Below are positions 1 through 7,677 of a stretch of DNA of 64,000 nucleotides, one piece after another; positions within the stretch are counted from its first letter, which is position 1; each line of letters opens with the position of its first letter. The notes under the pieces were generated by a model. That model was not told the DNA's origin and did not search any database. It saw nothing but the letters and a program-made list of their open reading frames with translations. The stretch covers positions 62,001-126,000 of the forward strand of contig NZ_JAJSDZ010000009.1 of NCBI RefSeq assembly GCF_021272385.1, read 5' to 3'. The stretch comes from Vibrio salinus (GTDB lineage Bacteria > Pseudomonadota > Gammaproteobacteria > Enterobacterales > Vibrionaceae). Position numbers and translations under genes: made by a program.

Positions 1-278
1 ACATCTCTAGTGTCACGATTTGCTATGACTAACTTGCATGTTGGCTTATAAAGGCACTTGGGATCAGAGAAATTCACAAATAAATCTTTGTAAATATGAG
101 GATGTTGATATTGAACCCTCTCTTTTCTCTCAATTTTCTTTAACTCCAAATCCCGCAACTTAATCGCATAGTCTTGCCTTCTACCTTTAACCGTATTCCA
201 GAGTGTTAATGCTGTGATAAATGTGGCAAAAATTGGGGCATACAGCACCAAGTCTTCAACTGTTAAAATTTCGTGCAT
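1..278 (-). CDS. Partial membrane-anchored protein of unknown function (3' end outside window)
   Basis: An open frame of 92 codons starts with ATG at 278 behind a strong ribosome binding site (GGAGG read on the minus strand, 284-288, five bases from the ATG) and runs off the left edge without a stop. The visible part has an N-terminal hydrophobic segment at about residues 10-27, then a charged, probably helical stretch rich in Lys, Arg and Glu (residues 30-55), then a mixed region (HPHIYKDLFVNFSDP). This looks like one membrane anchor with a cytoplasmic domain. I do not recognise the family. It lies in low-GC accessory DNA upstream of a truncated greB and shares its orientation with the next two unknown genes, but gaps of about 250 bases make a tight operon unlikely. 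Confidence 0.6.
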   Translation of the reverse strand, partial: MHEILTVEDLVLYAPIFATFITALTLWNTVKGRRQDYAIKLRDLELKKIERKERVQYQHPHIYKDLFVNFSDPKCLYKPTCKLVIANRDTRD

Positions 279-528
279 ATAAACCTCCAAATAGCACTAC
301 CATTCCGATTACTCATATGGTTACATTTTGGGTTTGAATATATACCCGAACGTTCAGCCATTTTTTTTTACTTGAGCTAAAAAATTATCTCTTTGGCTTT
401 TATTACTGTTCATAACGTTCCTTTACAACTAATACGATGCCCGATAACCTTTTTGAATCGAAAACGCTAATCGGTTGGAACAAAAAATGCCATACATTAG
501 CTATCTAATAGAACAATTTGTTAACTAA

Positions 529-963
529 TCACTCTTCTAACTTTTCCTTTATTTTTGATATCTTATCGTCAATTTTCGCAATATGACGCTCAGCATTTTC
601 TTTGTATGATGCAGAGCCAATATACCAATTTTTGAACAAGACCATAGCAGCAGCAGCCCAAGTTGCTAGCTCTAAGAGAAGTGAGCTTGGCATTGGAATA
701 CCTGCCATCATAATCTTACTAACTATCGGAATTATATTTGCAACACAAATGACACCTAATGCATACATAATTGTCTGAAGAGTGTACTTAACGTAACTCA
801 CCCCACTAGTACTAATTTTAACTATTAGGTTTTTTTCATCTTCGAGAAATAACAATCGCTCTTTAAGTTTCTTTTTCCGACGAAGCCAAAGCCATGTAGC
901 AAACAAGCTTGACGCGGTGCCAAGCAGAAATGTTCCAATCAGTGTTATTATATCAACGCTCAT
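529..963 (-). CDS. Hypothetical three-helix membrane protein, 144 aa
   Basis: The start ATG at 963 is preceded by AGGAG at good spacing, so the start is well supported. The protein has a hydrophobic helix at about residues 5-27, a Lys/Arg-rich cytoplasmic loop (WLRRKKKLKERLLFLEDEK), two more hydrophobic segments at about 62-85 and 90-112, and a charged C-terminal tail likely to form a coiled coil (ERHIAKIDDKISKIKEKLEE). No family is recognised. Like the partial gene to its left it combines membrane anchoring with a charged helical segment, so both may act at the membrane together. This is inference from architecture and neighbourhood only. Base composition is AT-rich compared with the core genes, which fits acquired DNA. 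Confidence 0.6.
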   Translation of the reverse strand: MSVDIITLIGTFLLGTASSLFATWLWLRRKKKLKERLLFLEDEKNLIVKISTSGVSYVKYTLQTIMYALGVICVANIIPIVSKIMMAGIPMPSSLLLELATWAAAAMVLFKNWYIGSASYKENAERHIAKIDDKISKIKEKLEE

Positions 964-1239
964 GATATCTCCTTGTTAAATTTAAGGAAATATATCAAGC
1001 TAATGGTATCTATGGCAATGGAAAGCTAACGCTAAGTAGTGCACTAACTTACTTAGCAACAAAATAAATACACAATCATATACAGTACCTACATAAGCAA
1101 TATAAATTTGCGCACATATTTGACCGTGAGCAAAAATAGATCAATTGGTGAAATGAAAAACGTGTCCTAAATTTTAGGTTGGCAAACATCAGGGCATTTT
1201 TGATTCAGGTGATTAATTTCATAACACAAAAATGGTGGT

Positions 1240-1506
1240 TCATAGATCATTGATATCGATGTTAATTTCTGGGGAGTTTTCTCTTTGCTTAACTAGCTTT
1301 CTGTCTTGTTCATCTTCCTCAAATTCAATTCGGCAAGAGTCAAAAACATCGCTTCGTTGAACTAAAAAATCGCTGTCCGCCTTATCTGTATCTTCCAAAT
1401 AAGATCCCCAATCTTTTTCACTTGTAGTCGCGAGTTCACTAGAATGTACTGTATGACTTGTTAATCTTTCTAAAAGGTCTTTTCCTGACAACCATTTTTT
1501 ACTCAT
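1240..1506 (-). CDS. Hypothetical small acidic protein, 88 aa
   Basis: A longer frame begins at 1533, but the ATG at 1506 has a good ribosome binding site (AAGGGA, seven bases upstream) and gives MSKKWLSGKDLLERL, so I chose it. The product is soluble and strongly acidic towards the C terminus (FEEDEQDRK, INIDINDL). No transmembrane segment or recognisable domain is seen. The N-terminal WLSGKDLLERL helix resembles short N-terminal helices seen in various phage and island proteins, but that is only an impression. The gene is the last one before the greB junction, so it would lie at the end of the putative element. The real gene could also be a remnant of a longer one. Confidence 0.45.
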   Translation of the reverse strand: MSKKWLSGKDLLERLTSHTVHSSELATTSEKDWGSYLEDTDKADSDFLVQRSDVFDSCRIEFEEDEQDRKLVKQRENSPEINIDINDL

Positions 1507-1717
1507 AGATCCCTTCTCGATTCGAAATGACATTAGATAATTTATAGCATAATGAGTAGCTAACCATAATGAAAGCTAGCCCAGAAACAAGGAATGAGGC
1601 ATATATCGTTCTAGTGCAACTAACTTACCGCTTGTAACTTTGTTTTGAAATAATGTCTTAGTTAATAAAAACAATAATTGATTTAAACGGGATGAACAAC
1701 AAGAGAGGAATACCAAG

Positions 1718-1754
1718 AAAATAGTATATTAAAATAGTATTTATACTATTTTAA
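1718..1754. repeat. Cluster of three AAAATAGTAT decamers including a 26-bp perfect palindrome
   Basis: AAAATAGTAT occurs at 1718-1727 and 1731-1740 in direct orientation and at 1743-1752 inverted. The second and third copies form a perfect palindrome at 1729-1754 with 12-base arms and a TT centre. It lies about 60 bases inside the putative element from its junction with greB. Repeated short sites close to an element end are typical of recombinase or transposase binding sites. An operator or a cruciform is also possible. Confidence 0.7.
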
Positions 1755-1782
1755 GTTATATGTAATTAAAGTTCTTTTTCTT

Positions 1783-1810
1783 TATTAGTATGAAAAAAAT
1801 AGCACTAATA
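1783..1810. repeat. Inverted repeat at the greB junction
   Basis: TATTAGT at 1783-1789 is the exact reverse complement of ACTAATA at 1804-1810, with 14 bases between. The greB homology starts four bases beyond the right arm, at 1815. The position suggests a terminal or core recombination site of the inserted DNA, but arms of seven bases in AT-rich DNA could arise by chance. Confidence 0.4.
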
Positions 1811-1955
1811 CACCGTCTGCATTTTCAGAGCGATCGCCCAAGCTGGCTGCCCATGTCACTATTTTGGTGATTTCCGGGCGCTTTTCATTCCACAGATGGT
1901 CGTGTTCGGCTTTTAGTTTATTGTAGCCTTCCCGGGTAATTAACTTTGTTTTCAC
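1785..1955 (-). pseudogene. greB: Truncated greB, first 47 codons only (transcript cleavage factor GreB)
   Basis: From a GTG at 1955 the frame reads VKTKLITREGYNKLKAEHDH and continues through VTWAASLGDRSENAD, a close match to the N-terminal coiled-coil of E. coli GreB (residues 1-47 of about 158). At 1815 the similarity stops dead. The frame then reads nine unrelated residues and ends at TAA 1785-1787. GreB rescues backtracked RNA polymerase by stimulating transcript cleavage through the tip of this coiled coil. The C-terminal domain that binds the polymerase is absent, so the fragment cannot be functional. The break coincides with the change to low-GC accessory DNA, so I infer that an element inserted here. 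In E. coli, and as I recall in Vibrio, greB is divergent to ompR, which lies 5.7 kb to the right here. Confidence 0.85.
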
Positions 1956-2123
1956 GTAAAAACGATTCCTGATTCTCGTTATTAATATGACAGAATTTGT
2001 CTGATTGTATCAGCCGTTGTGGCAGAGAAAAAAGCCCTGAAACCACCGGATATCACGATACGGATATTTTTTGAGCATCACTGGTGAAGAGAAAGGCAGT
2101 GAATAATGATCATCTGCCTTAAA

Positions 2124-2672
2124 TTATGAAAGACCAAAGAAAGAAAGGAATGTTTTCCGGTAGTCGTCCGTAAATTCCGAGGTATCCTGAAATTCATTAC
2201 GAATAATCATCCCTTCGGTAAATGTCAGTGCCATCTCGACCCGTCCGGTATCCGCCTTATCTCCTTCGCTGGAACAGATGGTGGTGAGCAAGTCTTTTAA
2301 CCACTGCTTATGAGCCTGAGAAATCTGGGTTATTACCGAATCGCTTTCTTTGAATTCCGAGACAGCGTGCATGAACATACAGCCTTTAAAATCTTTCTGA
2401 CGAAACCAGACAAAATGCCAGTGGAGAAAAGCGTCCAGTTTTTTATTCATCGTTCCGGCTTGGCTGACTTCCTGCTCAAGGCTTTGAGCAAACCGCTTAT
2501 GACGCCGCGCCAGAACTGCCGCGATCAGTTTGTTTTTTGAACCAAAATGGCGATACATGGATGTTTTCGATACCTGAGCGTTATCGCGGATTAAATCCAC
2601 ACCAACAGCGGTATAGCCAAACTGATTAAACAGGGCTTCTGCAATATCAAGTATGTGTTCTTTTTTGCTCAT
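2124..2672 (-). CDS. TetR/AcrR family transcriptional regulator, 182 aa
   Basis: The start is placed at ATG 2672 (MSKKEHILDIAEALF), because the longer frame adds 30 residues that do not fit the family and would read through the operator region. Residues 1-50 form the TetR helix-turn-helix (FNQFGYTAVGVDLIRDNAQVSKTSMYRHFGSK). The remainder is the helical ligand-binding and dimerisation part, with a Cys at CMFMHAVSEF and a TetR_C-like tail. The gene faces an HPP-family membrane protein across a 117-base intergenic region that holds two strong palindromes, so it most likely represses itself and that gene. The ligand is unknown. Confidence 0.85.
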   Translation of the reverse strand: MSKKEHILDIAEALFNQFGYTAVGVDLIRDNAQVSKTSMYRHFGSKNKLIAAVLARRHKRFAQSLEQEVSQAGTMNKKLDAFLHWHFVWFRQKDFKGCMFMHAVSEFKESDSVITQISQAHKQWLKDLLTTICSSEGDKADTGRVEMALTFTEGMIIRNEFQDTSEFTDDYRKTFLSFFGLS

Positions 2673-2716
2673 TATTCGTATTCCAGACAATACAAAACGT
2701 TTTCTTGCACTAAGTG

Positions 2717-2762
2717 TACAGATCTGTATTATAAAAAACCAGGGGTGAACAGATCTGTTCAC
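2717..2762. promoter_or_regulatory. Twin palindromic operators, probably for the TetR-type regulator
   Basis: TACAGATCTGTA at 2717-2728 and GTGAACAGATCTGTTCAC at 2745-2762 are perfect palindromes sharing the core ACAGATCTGT. Their centres are 31 bases apart, about three helical turns. They lie between the divergent TetR gene and the HPP gene, where TetR-family dimers usually bind. Confidence 0.75.
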
Positions 2763-2789
2763 TTTTATTGAAAGTAAGGAGATAAGTCA

Positions 2790-3317
2790 ATGAATCGATT
2801 ACGTGGTGGTGGTTCGCTGCCTTCAAAACCCTCATATTTACAACTGGCTAAAGGATTTATTGGTGGTTCGGCCGGTATTTTTTTATTGTCGGTATTAGGC
2901 CAGTACTCTGGCGTTCCCTGGTTAATGGCGCCATTTGGCGCAACCTGCGTTATTTTATTTGCAGCACCAACATCCCCTTTGGCTCAGCCAAGAAATGTGA
3001 TTGGAGGGCATCTGATCACTGCATTTGTCGGTATTGCTGCTTTGTACGGCGCTGGTGATTCGTTGGTTGTGATGTCGCTGGCGGTAGGGGGGGCGATTGT
3101 TTTAATGCAGTTTTGCCGGGCGGTTCATCCTCCTGCCGGAGCGAATCCCATAGTTATCATTCTGGCGGGTAAGTCTGTTGTCGGATTCAGTTTTCTGATC
3201 ACTCCGGTGCTTGCTGGTAGTGTGGCTCTCGTCGTTGTTGCTGCGGTTGTGAATAACTATGGGGTCAAACAGGGCTGGCCGGTTTACTGGCACGGATTCG
3301 GACGTTCAGAATCATAG
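2790..3317 (+). CDS. HPP family integral membrane protein, 175 aa
   Basis: The ATG at 2790 follows AAGGAG at good spacing. The protein is very hydrophobic, with about five membrane segments, and carries the family hallmark in the sequence CRAVHPPAGANP (about residues 110-121). HPP proteins (PF04982) are poorly characterised bacterial and plastid membrane proteins; a plant member has been linked to nitrite transport. The substrate here is unknown. The gene is divergent from a TetR regulator and starts 28 bases after its second operator, so it is the likely regulated target. A hairpin with a T tract follows, so it appears to be a single-gene transcript. Confidence 0.8.
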   Translation: MNRLRGGGSLPSKPSYLQLAKGFIGGSAGIFLLSVLGQYSGVPWLMAPFGATCVILFAAPTSPLAQPRNVIGGHLITAFVGIAALYGAGDSLVVMSLAVGGAIVLMQFCRAVHPPAGANPIVIILAGKSVVGFSFLITPVLAGSVALVVVAAVVNNYGVKQGWPVYWHGFGRSES

Positions 3318-3330
3318 CCATGAAGAGCTG

Positions 3331-3364
3331 AGTAGGACTGAGACGACAGTCCTACTGCTTTTAA
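3331..3364 (+). terminator. Rho-independent terminator after the HPP gene
   Basis: A 10-base stem AGTAGGACTG / CAGTCCTACT with a 6-base loop is followed by GCTTTT. It separates this gene from the convergent permease gene. Confidence 0.75.
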
Positions 3365-3367
3365 CGA

Positions 3368-4753
3368 TTATGATGACATTTCAGCCGGTGTCAGATTGGT
3401 TTGCGCATGTTTTTTCTTAACTTTATAGGCAATGCCCATGGCGATAAGCCATACCGGTAACAGATACACAGACAGCCGCATTCCTGGCGTTAAATACATG
3501 ATCGCCAGAATACCAAGCAGGAAGAACAGGCATATCCAGTTGGTGAGAGGATAGCCCCATGAAGGATACTGGGTTTTTTCCTGATGGCGGATTTTTTTCC
3601 GTTTGAATTTCATGTGGGTGATCGTGATGATAACCCAGTTAAGTACCAGGGCAGATACCACCAATGCCATCAGAAAGCCAAATGCTTCGCCGGGCATAAA
3701 GTAGTTGATCAGTACGCACAGGCCGGTTGAGATTGCGGAGACGGCCAGTGCAGTCATAGGAACACCACGTTTATTCACTTTCAGCAGCGCCTGTGGGGCA
3801 TTTTTCTGTTTGGCTAAGCCAAATAGCATACGGCTGTTGGAATAAACGCAGCTGTTATAAACCGATAATGCAGCGGTCAGAATAATAACGTTCAGCACGT
3901 TCGCAACCCAGTTGCTGTCCAGTGCATGGAAAATCATAACGAACGGGCTGCCGCCCTCGGCCACTTTTTCCCATGGATAAAGGGAAAGCAGTACGACCAG
4001 TGAACCAATATAGAAAATCAGAATCCGGTAGATAACCTGATTGGTGGCTTTGGGAATGCTTTTTTCCGGATGCTCGGCTTCTGCGGCGGTGATACCGATA
4101 AGCTCAAGACCGCCAAATGAAAACATAATGGCAGCCATTGCCATGGTCAGACCACTGATACCGTTAGGCATAAAGCCACCCTGAGCCCATAAATTGGTAA
4201 TGGTGGATTCCGGGTTACCGTTATTTGACGTCAGAAGATAAACCCCGAACAAAATCATGCAGATGATCGCCGCCACTTTGATAATCGAGAACCAGAACTC
4301 CAGTTCACCAAACATTTTTACATTGGTCAGGTTAATAGCGTTGATGAGAAGGTAAAAGGCGAGCGCGGAAACCCAGGTCGGGACCTCCGGCCACCAGTAC
4401 TGGATGTATATGCCGATAGCGGTCAGTTCAGACATACCAACCAGAATGTAGAGGACCCAGTAATTCCAGCCCGACATAAAGCCGGCGAAGTCTCCCCAGT
4501 ATTTATTTGCAAAGTGACTGAAGGTGCCGGCAACCGGCTCTTCGACGACCATCTCGCCAAGCTGACGCATGATGAAAAAAGCGATGATGCCGGCCAGAGC
4601 ATACCCTAACAGAACAGACGGTCCGGCACTTTTGATGGTTTGTGCTATTCCCAGAAACAGCCCGGTACCGATAGCGCCGCCTAATGCGATCAACTGGATG
4701 TGCCGGTTTTTAAGTCCTCTGTGAAGATTTTCCGGCGGTGTATTTCCTTTCAT
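3368..4753 (-). CDS. Aromatic amino acid permease (AroP/PheP type)
   Basis: A 461-residue APC-superfamily transporter with about twelve membrane segments. It is closely similar along its whole length to E. coli AroP and PheP, for example GLKNRHIQLIALGGAIGTGL near the N terminus, then RQLGEMVVEEPVAG, MFSFGGLELIGITAAEAE and VYSNSRMLFGLA. Those proteins import phenylalanine, tyrosine and tryptophan by proton symport. Which of the three is preferred cannot be read from the sequence. I chose the ATG at 4753, seven bases after AGGA, over a TTG two codons upstream. The gene is divergent from an Lrp-type regulator and lies two genes from tyrB, which supports a role in aromatic amino acid uptake and transamination. 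Confidence 0.88.
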   Translation of the reverse strand: MKGNTPPENLHRGLKNRHIQLIALGGAIGTGLFLGIAQTIKSAGPSVLLGYALAGIIAFFIMRQLGEMVVEEPVAGTFSHFANKYWGDFAGFMSGWNYWVLYILVGMSELTAIGIYIQYWWPEVPTWVSALAFYLLINAINLTNVKMFGELEFWFSIIKVAAIICMILFGVYLLTSNNGNPESTITNLWAQGGFMPNGISGLTMAMAAIMFSFGGLELIGITAAEAEHPEKSIPKATNQVIYRILIFYIGSLVVLLSLYPWEKVAEGGSPFVMIFHALDSNWVANVLNVIILTAALSVYNSCVYSNSRMLFGLAKQKNAPQALLKVNKRGVPMTALAVSAISTGLCVLINYFMPGEAFGFLMALVVSALVLNWVIITITHMKFKRKKIRHQEKTQYPSWGYPLTNWICLFFLLGILAIMYLTPGMRLSVYLLPVWLIAMGIAYKVKKKHAQTNLTPAEMSS

Positions 4754-4959
4754 TATCAATTCCTAATAATCAGAGAAGTCCGTTGGCCAACAGACTCATC
4801 GTTGAATATAAATTGCTGCATGCAAACTGACCGGAGCAATTCCTATGCCAATCCGGATACATAGTGATGCGTTCCGTTTTCTTCAGGACAAAAAGGGTAG
4901 GTCTAAGCGGACTGAGTTTGATACACTCGATCGCCTGGAAGTACGATTTAACCGGTCCG

Positions 4960-5430
4960 ATGATGGAAAACGAACTTGATGAATTTGATGTAAAAATACT
5001 GACATTACTGCAGGACAACGGACGTCTCACCAACCAGGAGTTGAGTGAACTTGTTGGTTTGTCTCCTTCTCAATGTTCCCGCCGACGAATTAGCTTAGAA
5101 AATGAGAAACTCATTCTGGGCTACCATGCACGCCTCTCACCACGGGCACTTCAACAGGAAGTGATCGCAATGGTGGAAGTTAAGCTGCTAAGTCATGAAG
5201 AGGAAAAAGCCTATAGCTTTCTCAATTTTCTTAATGAAGAACAGTCGATTATTGATGCGTTTAAAACAACAGGAGAAGCCGACTACTTACTGAAATGTGT
5301 CGTTTCTGATCTGGAAAGTCTCAATGACCTGATTAATCGTATTTTCACTACCAAACTGATCGCGCATATTAAAACCTCTGTCGTACTTGATCGAGTAAAA
5401 GAGTACGGTGTTGTGACCAATCCCGGGTAA
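4960..5430 (+). CDS. Lrp/AsnC family transcriptional regulator
   Basis: The start is placed at ATG 4960 (an ATGATG pair; the second ATG at 4963 is equally possible), giving about 156 residues, the usual Lrp length. A longer in-frame extension to 4864 lacks family similarity. Residues 3-60 form the winged helix-turn-helix (LDEFDVKILTLLQDNGRLT, then LVGLSPSQCSRR). The rest is the RAM/AsnC effector-binding domain (FKTTGEADYLLKCVVSDLE). It is divergent from the aromatic amino acid permease and upstream of the YitT-type gene and tyrB. I infer that it controls this block in response to an amino acid, perhaps phenylalanine or tyrosine. Confidence 0.85.
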   Translation: MMENELDEFDVKILTLLQDNGRLTNQELSELVGLSPSQCSRRRISLENEKLILGYHARLSPRALQQEVIAMVEVKLLSHEEEKAYSFLNFLNEEQSIIDAFKTTGEADYLLKCVVSDLESLNDLINRIFTTKLIAHIKTSVVLDRVKEYGVVTNPG

Positions 5431-5614
5431 AAACTTGCACCATATTGTGACATCTTAACAACAAAATGTTCACGATTGGTGCATATAATAAGTCATTTCC
5501 TCACAAAACAATCTCTTTTTAATAATATATTGCATGATTATTTCTCTGTGGTATTAATGCTGCACGAATTATGCATTTTGAATTTCTGATATTAAAATTT
5601 TAGGGAAGAGGATT

Positions 5615-6251
5615 ATGTCGGACGCAGCGGTCATGAATGTAGATGAAAAAACTGGAAAAAAATTAGCCCATAAATGGTTTGAAGATGTGATGGCGCTCCT
5701 GATGGGGACCAGCCTGGTGTCATTTGGTGTGTTGTTTTTGAAACAGCTCGGTATGATTACCGGTGGCACGGCCGGGTTGTCGTTGTTTCTTCATTATAAG
5801 TTGCATGTGGAATTTGGAACGGTTTTTTTTTCTGGTAAATTTGCCTTTTTATTACCTGGCCATTCGCCGGATGGGATGGCTGTTCACGCTTAAAACGTTT
5901 GCCGCTGTCGGTATGGTGTCATTTATTACCAATACGCAGGGGCAGTTTATTCATATCGACAGTTTAAATCCACTCTATGGAGCAATATTGGGTGGCTTTT
6001 TGTTTGGAACCGGATTTATTATCTTATTTCGTCATAAAGCGAGTTTAGGTGGCTTTAATATTCTGGCACTATATCTTCAGGATCGGTTTGGTCTGCGTGC
6101 CGGTTGGTTTCTGATGGGCGTCGACGTGACGATTATGCTGATTTCGCTTTCCGTTGTTGGTGTTTATGAATTAGTACTTTCGATAATTTGCGGTTTGATT
6201 TTAAATCTGATTATCGCGTTAAATCACCGTTCAGATCGTTATCATGTATGA
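5615..6251 (+). pseudogene. YitT-type (DUF161) membrane protein, frame broken at a T9 tract
   Basis: Two overlapping frames together encode one protein. The first starts at ATG 5615 behind AGAGG and covers residues 1 to about 72 (VMALLMGTSLVSFGVLFLKQ, ITGGTAGLSLFLHYKLHVEFGTVFF). The second continues through LVNLPFYYLAIRRMGWLFTLK to the stop at 6251. The switch is needed at the run of nine T residues at 5823-5831; with eight T the frame would be continuous and give about 211 residues with five or six membrane helices, the normal size of the YitT family. The cause may be a sequencing error, a real mutation, phase variation or transcript slippage. The family's biochemical function is unknown. 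The stop overlaps the region before tyrB, suggesting co-transcription. Confidence 0.8.
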
Positions 6252-6267
6252 GTTAAAGGAGAATTTT

Positions 6268-7464
6268 GTGTTTGAACATGTAACCTCGTATGCCGGGGAC
6301 CCCATACTGTCTCTGATGGAAAAATTTATGGCAGACAGCCGATCTGACAAAGTGAATTTAAGTATTGGTCTTTATTACGATCAGAATGGGAAAATTCCGA
6401 CGCTTGCTTCTGTTAAGGAATCCAAATCGCAGCTGATTACAAAAGGTGAAGAACCTTGTGTTTATTTACCGATGGAAGGGCTGGCACCGTATCGTACTGC
6501 CGTCCAGCATCTGGTTTTCGGGGATGAGCACAGCGCTTTGCAGGAAAATCGCATTGCAACGATTCAGTCTCTGGGGGGGTCCGGTGCTCTGATGATTGGC
6601 GCGGATTTCCTCCATTACTATTTTCCGCAGTCTGAGGTATGGGTCAGTAACCCAACCTGGGAAAATCATAAGGCTATTTTTGCCGGAGCCGGTTTCCATG
6701 TTAACGAATACCCTTATTTTGACGCGGCTACGAAAATGCTGGATTTTGAGGGTATGCTGGCATCACTGAAAACATTGTCGGCGAAGAGCATTGTCTTACT
6801 TCATCCTTGTTGCCATAACCCGACCGGGGTTGATCTGACCTGTGACCAATGGGACCGGGTGATCGAGGTAATCAAACAACGGCAGCTTATTCCATTCTTT
6901 GATATGGCGTATCAGGGATATGGGGAAGGCATGGCTGAAGATGCGTATGTGATCCGTCAACTGGCAATGGAAAAAAATGTGATTGCCTTTGTCAGCAATT
7001 CGTTTTCAAAAATCTTTTCGCTTTATGGTGAGCGGGTTGGCGGACTTTCGGTTGTCTGCAGCAGTGAAGAAGAAGCGGCCCGGGTTCTCGGTCAGTTAAA
7101 AGCGACCGTGAGACGTAATTATTCCAGCCCGGCGAAACATGGAGCCGTCGTGGTTTCTAACGTTTTGAACACCGATGAGCTAAAAGCGATGTGGCTTGGT
7201 GAAGTGGATGCAATGCGTACCCGTATTATGACGATGCGTCAGACACTGCATCACCGTCTTCAGAAGCTTTGTCCGGACAAGGATTATCAGTTTTTAGTGC
7301 AGCAGAAAGGCATGTTCAGTTATACCGGTTTCAGTGAAACTCAGGTGGATGAATTACGTGAGGAGCATGGTATTTACCTGATTGCGAGTGGCAGAATGTG
7401 TTTAGCCGGACTGAATGAGATGAATGTAGAAAAAGTTGCTCAGGCATTCGCTGCATTATCATAA
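6268..7464 (+). CDS. tyrB: Aromatic amino acid aminotransferase TyrB
   Basis: A PLP enzyme that transfers the amino group between aromatic amino acids (or aspartate) and 2-oxoglutarate, the last step of tyrosine and phenylalanine synthesis or the first of their breakdown. The 398-residue product matches E. coli TyrB (397) throughout: AYAGDPIL-type start, [31 protein letters not shown], the PLP-lysine motif [17 protein letters not shown] and [11 protein letters not shown]. The start is GTG 6268, six bases after AAAGGAG; an in-frame ATG at 6244 lies upstream of that site and would overlap the preceding gene. A terminator follows. Its place next to an aromatic permease and an Lrp-type regulator suggests an inducible aromatic amino acid utilisation unit. 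Confidence 0.9.
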   Translation: MFEHVTSYAGDPILSLMEKFMADSRSDKVNLSIGLYYDQNGKIPTLASVKESKSQLITKGEEPCVYLPMEGLAPYRTAVQHLVFGDEHSALQENRIATIQSLGGSGALMIGADFLHYYFPQSEVWVSNPTWENHKAIFAGAGFHVNEYPYFDAATKMLDFEGMLASLKTLSAKSIVLLHPCCHNPTGVDLTCDQWDRVIEVIKQRQLIPFFDMAYQGYGEGMAEDAYVIRQLAMEKNVIAFVSNSFSKIFSLYGERVGGLSVVCSSEEEAARVLGQLKATVRRNYSSPAKHGAVVVSNVLNTDELKAMWLGEVDAMRTRIMTMRQTLHHRLQKLCPDKDYQFLVQQKGMFSYTGFSETQVDELREEHGIYLIASGRMCLAGLNEMNVEKVAQAFAALS

Positions 7465-7491
7465 ATATCGCTTTTCAATGTCGTATATCAG

Positions 7492-7523
7492 GCGGGATAG
7501 TATTTACATATCCCGCTTTTTTT
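7492..7523 (+). terminator. Rho-independent terminator after tyrB
   Basis: An 8-base stem GCGGGATA / TATCCCGC with a 9-base loop is followed by seven T residues. Confidence 0.85.
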
Positions 7524-7677
7524 CTATTATCAGAGACATATGAAGTTGTTTTACGAAATACTCGTTAACAATTCTTTGCACTTTTCAGCCGGTAACGGTG
7601 ATACATTACGGTTATTGAATATCGGAGTTTAGATTCGGTGAGCTGGCAGAGGTCGGCTTTGACAGGTGAGGTCTATC

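Noticed and set aside
5569..5769. 66-residue minus-strand frame over the YitT-type gene
   Set aside because: It overlaps the conserved sense gene on the other strand and has no family match or ribosome site.
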